Positions 60,078 to 64,000 of a stretch of 64,000 nt of DNA are shown here, in pieces. Below the pieces are notes generated by a model, which had not been told where the DNA came from, did not search any database, and saw only the letters and a program-made list of their open reading frames with translations. The position numbers were made by a program, and so were the translations under genes. The stretch is from Pseudomonadota bacterium (GTDB lineage: Bacteria; Pseudomonadota; Gammaproteobacteria; Burkholderiales; Thiobacillaceae), in contig JAJZRU010000002.1 of NCBI GenBank assembly GCA_021802555.1, forward strand, positions 1 through 64,000, in the 5' to 3' direction. Positions within the stretch are counted from its first letter, which is position 1. Each line of letters starts with the position of its first letter.

Positions 60078-61120
60078 AAAATTCGCCGATCCTCACGTTG
60101 CTTGCCGATCGCCTGATGGTGCCGCTGCTCGGCACGACGGTGTTCATCGCGCTGGCAGCGGCCTTCTTTCATTTCAATGGTTACCCGCCCGGGAAAATTT
60201 TTGTCCAGATACTCAAGGGTGCCTTTGGCGATGCGTTTTCCATCACCACGACGCTGGGCAAAACCTTGCCTATCCTGCTGTGCGCGCTTGCCACTGCGCT
60301 GCCGGCACGCATGGGCCTCATCTCCGTGGGTGCCGAGGGCCAGCTTTATTTCGGCGCACTTGCGGGCACGGCCGCGGTTCTGGCTCATCCTGAAGCATCG
60401 GCCTGGCTCATGCTGCCGGCGATGTTGGCGCTCGCCTTGTTGGGGGGTGCGCTGTGGGGCGCCATCCCAGGCGTACTGCGCGCCGCCCTGGGCGTGAATG
60501 AAACCATAGTCACCATCCTGCTGAACTATCTGGCTATCAAACTGGTTGAATACGCCGTATACGGCCCATGGAAGGATCCCTCCAATCTCGGCTGGCCGGC
60601 CACTATGGCATTTCCCGGCACAGCCCAGTTTCCTGCCATCGCCTGCGACGGCGTGGCAAGCAATTGGGCTCTCCCGTTCGCCGTCGTGCTGGCGCTGGCG
60701 CTGTTCGTTCTGGTGGAGAAAAGCCGCCTGGGGAGCGCCCTGGCGCTGTTGCGCAGCAACCCGAGAGTGGCTCGCCTGGCGGGCATCCGCTATGCGCCGC
60801 ATTGCATCGCGGTGATGGCGCTGGCGGGCATGCTGGCCGGGCTAGCCGGCATCGTCCAGGCTGCCAACGTACAAAATCACCTGCAGCCCGATCTCTCCTC
60901 GGGCTACGGTTATGTGGGGTTTCTGGTGGCATGGCTTGCGGGGCAAAGCTTCCTGCGCATCATTCCCTTGGCGCTGGTGATGGGCGGTCTGCTGTCGGCT
61001 GCCGACGCCTTGCAGCTCTTTGCCCAATTGCCTTACGCCAATACTCTCGTGCTGCAGGCCCTGCTGTTCATCAGCGTCCTGGGGGTGGGTGCGGCGCGAT
61101 CCAAGTGGAGGCGTGCATGA
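60074..61120 (+). CDS. BMP-type ABC transporter permease 1
   Basis: The 348-residue permease has about nine helices. ISVGAEGQLYFGALAGTAAV and GVNETIVTILLNYLAIKLVEY are the standard first-permease motifs of the nucleoside (BmpC/NupB) family; RVARLAGIRYAPHCIAVMALAGMLAGLAG follows. It starts at GTG 60074 inside the ATPase stop and overlaps the next permease by 4 bp (ATGA). The partner is permease 2. Confidence 0.92.
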   Translation: MKNSPILTLLADRLMVPLLGTTVFIALAAAFFHFNGYPPGKIFVQILKGAFGDAFSITTTLGKTLPILLCALATALPARMGLISVGAEGQLYFGALAGTAAVLAHPEASAWLMLPAMLALALLGGALWGAIPGVLRAALGVNETIVTILLNYLAIKLVEYAVYGPWKDPSNLGWPATMAFPGTAQFPAIACDGVASNWALPFAVVLALALFVLVEKSRLGSALALLRSNPRVARLAGIRYAPHCIAVMALAGMLAGLAGIVQAANVQNHLQPDLSSGYGYVGFLVAWLAGQSFLRIIPLALVMGGLLSAADALQLFAQLPYANTLVLQALLFISVLGVGAARSKWRRA

Positions 61121-62034
61121 GTGCGATGCTTGGTCTCCTGTCGGTGGCATTGCTGACGGCGACGCCGGTATGGCTGGCTACGCTCGGGGAAACGCTCACC
61201 CAGCGCACCGGCGTCATCAATCTGGGGGTAGAGGGGCAGATGCTGGTGGGTGCTGCGGCCGGCTTTGCGGCGACCTACCTGAGCGGCAACCCCTGGCTGG
61301 GCCTGCTGGCAGGGGCGCTGGCCGGTATGGCGTTGTCCTGCCTGCATGCGCTGTTGTGCCTGGTGCTGGGCGTCAACCAGATCGCCAGCGGCTTGGCCGT
61401 GCTTTTCCTGGGCAACGGACTTTCATCCTTCTACGGCACGACACTGGTGGACAAGCAGATCACCGGTTTCCACAGTCTGACGCACTCGGCGGCGGCGCGC
61501 TGGCCTGTCGTGGGGCAGTTCATCGCCGAGCTGACGCCTTCGGTGTACCTGGCGTTCGCCTTGTGGCTGGCGTGCGCCGTGCTGCTGTTGCGCACGCAGG
61601 CCGGACTCGTCTGGCGCGCCAGCGGCGAATCGGCCGATGCCCTGCGCATGTTGGGCAAGTCTCCCGCGCGTTGGCGCCTGGCCGGCATCCTGGTGGGCGG
61701 CCTGTTCACCGGCTTGGCGGGTGCCGCCCTCTCGGTGGATTACACGCGCACCTGGGTAGCGCAGATGACGGCGGGCCGGGGTCTGCTTGCGGTCGGCCTG
61801 GTCATCGTGGCGCGCTGGAATCCCTGGCTCGCCCTGCCGGTGGCGCTGATTTACGGCCTGGCAGAGGCCCTCGCCCTGCGCTTGCAGTCTTTGGGGATGA
61901 ACGTGTCGCCCTACCTGCTGGGCACGCTGCCCTACCTCGTGCCGCTGATCGTGCTGTTGCTGAGTTACCGCGCCAGCCGGCGGCGCGGCGCCATGCCGCA
62001 GGAACTCTCCGGGGTTTTCCGGGGTATGGCCTGA
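61117..62034 (+). CDS. BMP-type ABC transporter permease 2
   Basis: The 305-residue permease has about eight helices, with TLGETLTQRTGVINLGVEGQMLVGAAAGF, the hallmark of the second permease (NupC/YufQ type), and GVNQIASGLAVLFLGNGLSSF. ATG at 61117 overlaps the stop of permease 1. The substrate-binding gene follows 28 bp later. Confidence 0.92.
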   Translation: MSAMLGLLSVALLTATPVWLATLGETLTQRTGVINLGVEGQMLVGAAAGFAATYLSGNPWLGLLAGALAGMALSCLHALLCLVLGVNQIASGLAVLFLGNGLSSFYGTTLVDKQITGFHSLTHSAAARWPVVGQFIAELTPSVYLAFALWLACAVLLLRTQAGLVWRASGESADALRMLGKSPARWRLAGILVGGLFTGLAGAALSVDYTRTWVAQMTAGRGLLAVGLVIVARWNPWLALPVALIYGLAEALALRLQSLGMNVSPYLLGTLPYLVPLIVLLLSYRASRRRGAMPQELSGVFRGMA

Positions 62035-62062
62035 TTTTTTCATTCAACACAAGGAGAGCACC

Positions 62063-63124
62063 ATGAGCAAATATTTTCTATCCCTTTTGTGCGCGTTGGC
62101 GCTGGGGGTGGCCGCGTCGGCGCAGGCCGGCATCAAGGTGGGCTATGTCTACGTAGGCGCCAAGTCCGATGGCGGCTATAACCAGGCGCAAGACACCGGC
62201 CGGCTGTACGTCCAAAAAACCGTCCCGGGCGTGGCCACCAATTTCCTCGAAAACGTGCCGGAAAACGCCCAGGTGACCCAGGCCATGGAGCGCATGATCG
62301 GCGCCGGCGACAAGATCATCTTCGCCACCAGCTACGGCTATCTGCCCTACGCCCTGGAACTTGCCAAGAAATATCCGCAGGTCACCTTCATGCATTGCGG
62401 CGGCGCCAAGCTTGCGCCCAATCTGGGCACCTATTTCGCCGACATGTTCGAAGCCATGTACCTCTCGGGCATCGCCGCCGGCAAGGCCACGAAGACGGGC
62501 AGGATCGGCTTCGTCGCCGCCCACCCCATCCCGCAGATTTTGCAGGACATCAACGCCATCGCGCTGGGCGCGCAATCGGTGAACCCCAAGGCCACGGTCA
62601 CGGTGGTCTATACAGGGGCCTGGAACGATCCTGCCAAGGATGTGGCGGCGGTGAACACGCTGGTTGACCAGGGCATAGACGTGGTGGGCATGCACGTGGA
62701 TTCGCCGGTGCCGGTGATCGAAGCGGCCAAGAAGCGCGGCATCAAAGTCATCGGCTACCACTTCAATGACGAAAGCTTCTACCCTCAGGGCTGGCTCACC
62801 GGCGGCTATTGGAACTGGGGCCCCATCATGGCGGCGGTGGTGAGGTCGGTCGAGGCGGGCACGTGGAAATCCCAGCCCATCTACGGCAACCTCAAGTCCG
62901 GCGCCGCCAAGCTCGCCCCTTTCGGTCCCGCTGTGGACGCGCAGACGCGCAAGCTCATCCTCGACAAGGAGAAAGCCATCGAAGACGGCAAGCTGAATGT
63001 CTGGGCGGGCCCCATTTATGCGCAGGACGGCAAGCTGATGGTGCCCAAGGGCGGCGTGCTGCCGCGCGGCCAAGTCGACGCCATGAGCTTTTTCGTCAAG
63101 GGTGTGATCGGCAATACCCAGTAA
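62063..63124 (+). CDS. BMP-family periplasmic substrate-binding protein
   Basis: The 353-residue protein has a cleavable signal peptide ([14 protein letters not shown]) with no lipobox. [71 protein letters not shown] and [27 protein letters not shown] are characteristic of BMP (PnrA/Med-like) proteins. Those usually bind nucleosides, but many proteobacterial members sit with amide or ureide catabolism genes, as here. GGAGAGCACC precedes ATG. The ligand is inferred from the hydrolase next to it. Confidence 0.92.
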   Translation: MSKYFLSLLCALALGVAASAQAGIKVGYVYVGAKSDGGYNQAQDTGRLYVQKTVPGVATNFLENVPENAQVTQAMERMIGAGDKIIFATSYGYLPYALELAKKYPQVTFMHCGGAKLAPNLGTYFADMFEAMYLSGIAAGKATKTGRIGFVAAHPIPQILQDINAIALGAQSVNPKATVTVVYTGAWNDPAKDVAAVNTLVDQGIDVVGMHVDSPVPVIEAAKKRGIKVIGYHFNDESFYPQGWLTGGYWNWGPIMAAVVRSVEAGTWKSQPIYGNLKSGAAKLAPFGPAVDAQTRKLILDKEKAIEDGKLNVWAGPIYAQDGKLMVPKGGVLPRGQVDAMSFFVKGVIGNTQ

Positions 63125-63143
63125 TCCGGCGAGCGACGCCAGC

Positions 63144-63857
63144 ATGGGCACCATCCACCTTCCCGCTACGCCTTATCACTGGCCGTATGACGGCGTCGTC
63201 GCCCCCGACTGCCTGGCCCTTGTCGTCATCGACATGCAGGTGGATTTCTGCGGGCCGGGCGGCTATGTGGATGCCATGGGTTATGACATCGCGCTCACCC
63301 GTGCCCCCATCGGGCCCATTGCGGACTGCCTGGCTTGGGCACGCAAGGTGCCCGGCCTGACGGTGATCCACACGCGCGAGGGACACCGCCCGCAACTGGC
63401 GGATCTGCCCGCCAACAAGGCCTGGCGCAGCCGCAACATCTGCCCCGGCATAGGCGAGCCGGGGCCGTGCGGGCGCATCCTGGTGCGCGGCGAACCCGGC
63501 TGGGAAATCATACCGGAGCTGGCGCCGCTGCCTTCGGAGGTCATCATCGACAAGCCCGGCAAGGGCAGTTTTCACGCCACGGATTTGGAGCACATTTTGC
63601 GTACAATGGGTATCACTCACTTGGTGCTTGCGGGCATCACCACGGACGTCTGCGTGCATACCACTATGCGCGAAGCCAACGACCGGGGCTTTGAATGTCT
63701 GCTGCTGGAAGACGGCACGGCCGCAACCGAACGCAAACATCATGAGGCGGCGCTGACGATGGTGGCCATGCAGGGCGGCGTGTTCGGGGCCACGGCCCCT
63801 GCCCACGCTTTTATCGAAGCCCTCAAACCCCTGGCGCGGGCCGCCGCAGAAGGATAG
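63144..63857 (+). CDS. Biuret/triuret hydrolase-like cysteine hydrolase (copy 2)
   Basis: The 237-residue protein of the isochorismatase-like superfamily has Asp30 in [11 protein letters not shown], Lys137 in [16 protein letters not shown] and catalytic Cys170 in [15 protein letters not shown]. The segments [39 protein letters not shown] and [20 protein letters not shown] closely resemble my memory of BiuH of Rhizobium and TrtA of Herbaspirillum, including the Gln210 of MQGGVFG. It therefore probably cleaves biuret (to allophanate) or triuret. RutB (ureidoacrylate hydrolase) is a less likely reading because no rut genes are near. It lies 19 bp after the binding-protein gene. Confidence 0.88.
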   Translation: MGTIHLPATPYHWPYDGVVAPDCLALVVIDMQVDFCGPGGYVDAMGYDIALTRAPIGPIADCLAWARKVPGLTVIHTREGHRPQLADLPANKAWRSRNICPGIGEPGPCGRILVRGEPGWEIIPELAPLPSEVIIDKPGKGSFHATDLEHILRTMGITHLVLAGITTDVCVHTTMREANDRGFECLLLEDGTAATERKHHEAALTMVAMQGGVFGATAPAHAFIEALKPLARAAAEG

Positions 63858-63883
63858 TACGCAACACGGACAACGGAGTTTTC

Positions 63884-64000
63884 ATGCAGGTCAACGCCAA
63901 ATCGGTGCTCAAGCGCTACAACGCCACGCCGGGACGTTCCGGCGGCGTGCGCGTGTATGAGGCGCTCAAGGAAATGATACTGTCCTTCGCCATCTACCCC
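63884..64000 (+). CDS. GntR-family transcriptional regulator, N-terminal part
   Basis: From ATG 63884, with GGAG eight bases upstream, 39 codons are visible to the window edge: MQVNAKSVLKRYNATPGRSG then GVRVYEALKEMILSFAIYP. VYEALKEMILSFAIYPG is the start of the winged helix in FadR/FCD-type GntR regulators, with the conserved 'aLr..Il.g.l.pG' pattern about to begin. It is 26 bp after the hydrolase gene, at the end of the BMP-transporter unit. It is the best candidate for the protein that binds the TGTATACA boxes. Gene incomplete. Confidence 0.72.
   Translation, partial: MQVNAKSVLKRYNATPGRSGGVRVYEALKEMILSFAIYP

Noticed and set aside
63144-63857. RutB of the uracil pathway
   Set aside because: No rutA, C, D, E, F or G genes are adjacent, and the conserved blocks resemble biuret/triuret hydrolases better.

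Overview
The window looks like chromosomal DNA of a free-living betaproteobacterium. The GC content is high throughout. Diagnostic genes are an EarP-type elongation factor P pair (efp with Arg32 plus earP), aat-bpt, a DUF3149 small protein, CzcI, an EAL/porin/phosphate-binding-like trio and the urtABCDE-ureDAJBCEFG arrangement. I cannot name the species. No complete prophage, CRISPR array or rRNA operon is visible; one tRNA gene is present.

Layout. (1) 0-2.4 kb: a large unrecognised protein and a DsrE-like protein. (2) 2.6-12.8 kb: a leftward metal-efflux operon of czcI, czcC, czcB, czcA, a PII-like protein, a zinc-ribbon protein, a membrane protein and a P1B-4 type ATPase. It is preceded by a MerR-type promoter with a 20-bp spacer, although no merR-family gene is nearby. 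(3) 13-27.4 kb: signalling and housekeeping genes, including an NlpC/P60 hydrolase coupled to a hybrid kinase, an ABC1/UbiB kinase, a GGDEF-EAL protein, a DinG/YoaA helicase, LplT, and a LysR regulator followed by a glutamine-amidotransferase-like protein that lacks its cysteine. (4) 27.4-30.1 kb: arsR-arsI-arsC-arsB, covering inorganic and methylated arsenic. (5) 30.1-44.3 kb: core genes (earP-efp, rplU-rpmA, ccoI, aat-bpt, thyA-folA, nifU-like, ispB), an EAL protein with a porin and a small binding protein, and a tRNA-Pro.

(6) 44.3-64 kb is the most interesting part. Directly after tRNA-Pro(CGG) come the first codons of a broken integrase and a broken IS3 element, which suggests an island boundary. 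Beyond it lie: a cysteine hydrolase of the biuret/triuret hydrolase type whose stop codon lies inside the IS remnant; a complete nickel urease with its accessory genes; the urea ABC transporter urtABCDE; a divergent porin; a BMP-type ABC transporter (ATPase, two permeases, binding protein); a second hydrolase more closely resembling BiuH/TrtA; and the first 39 codons of a GntR-family regulator. The 12-mer GATGTATACAAT, or its core ATGTATACAA, occurs before the first hydrolase, before urtA and before the porin. This fits one repressor, perhaps that GntR, controlling all three transcription units.

Taken together I infer a nitrogen-scavenging regulon: outer-membrane porin, BMP-type importer for a urea-like compound (biuret, triuret or a related ureide), two amide-cleaving cysteine hydrolases, urea import and urease. 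No allophanate hydrolase is visible, so it either lies downstream of the window or urease finishes the route through urea. Function assignments come from motif recognition and remembered families, not from database searches.
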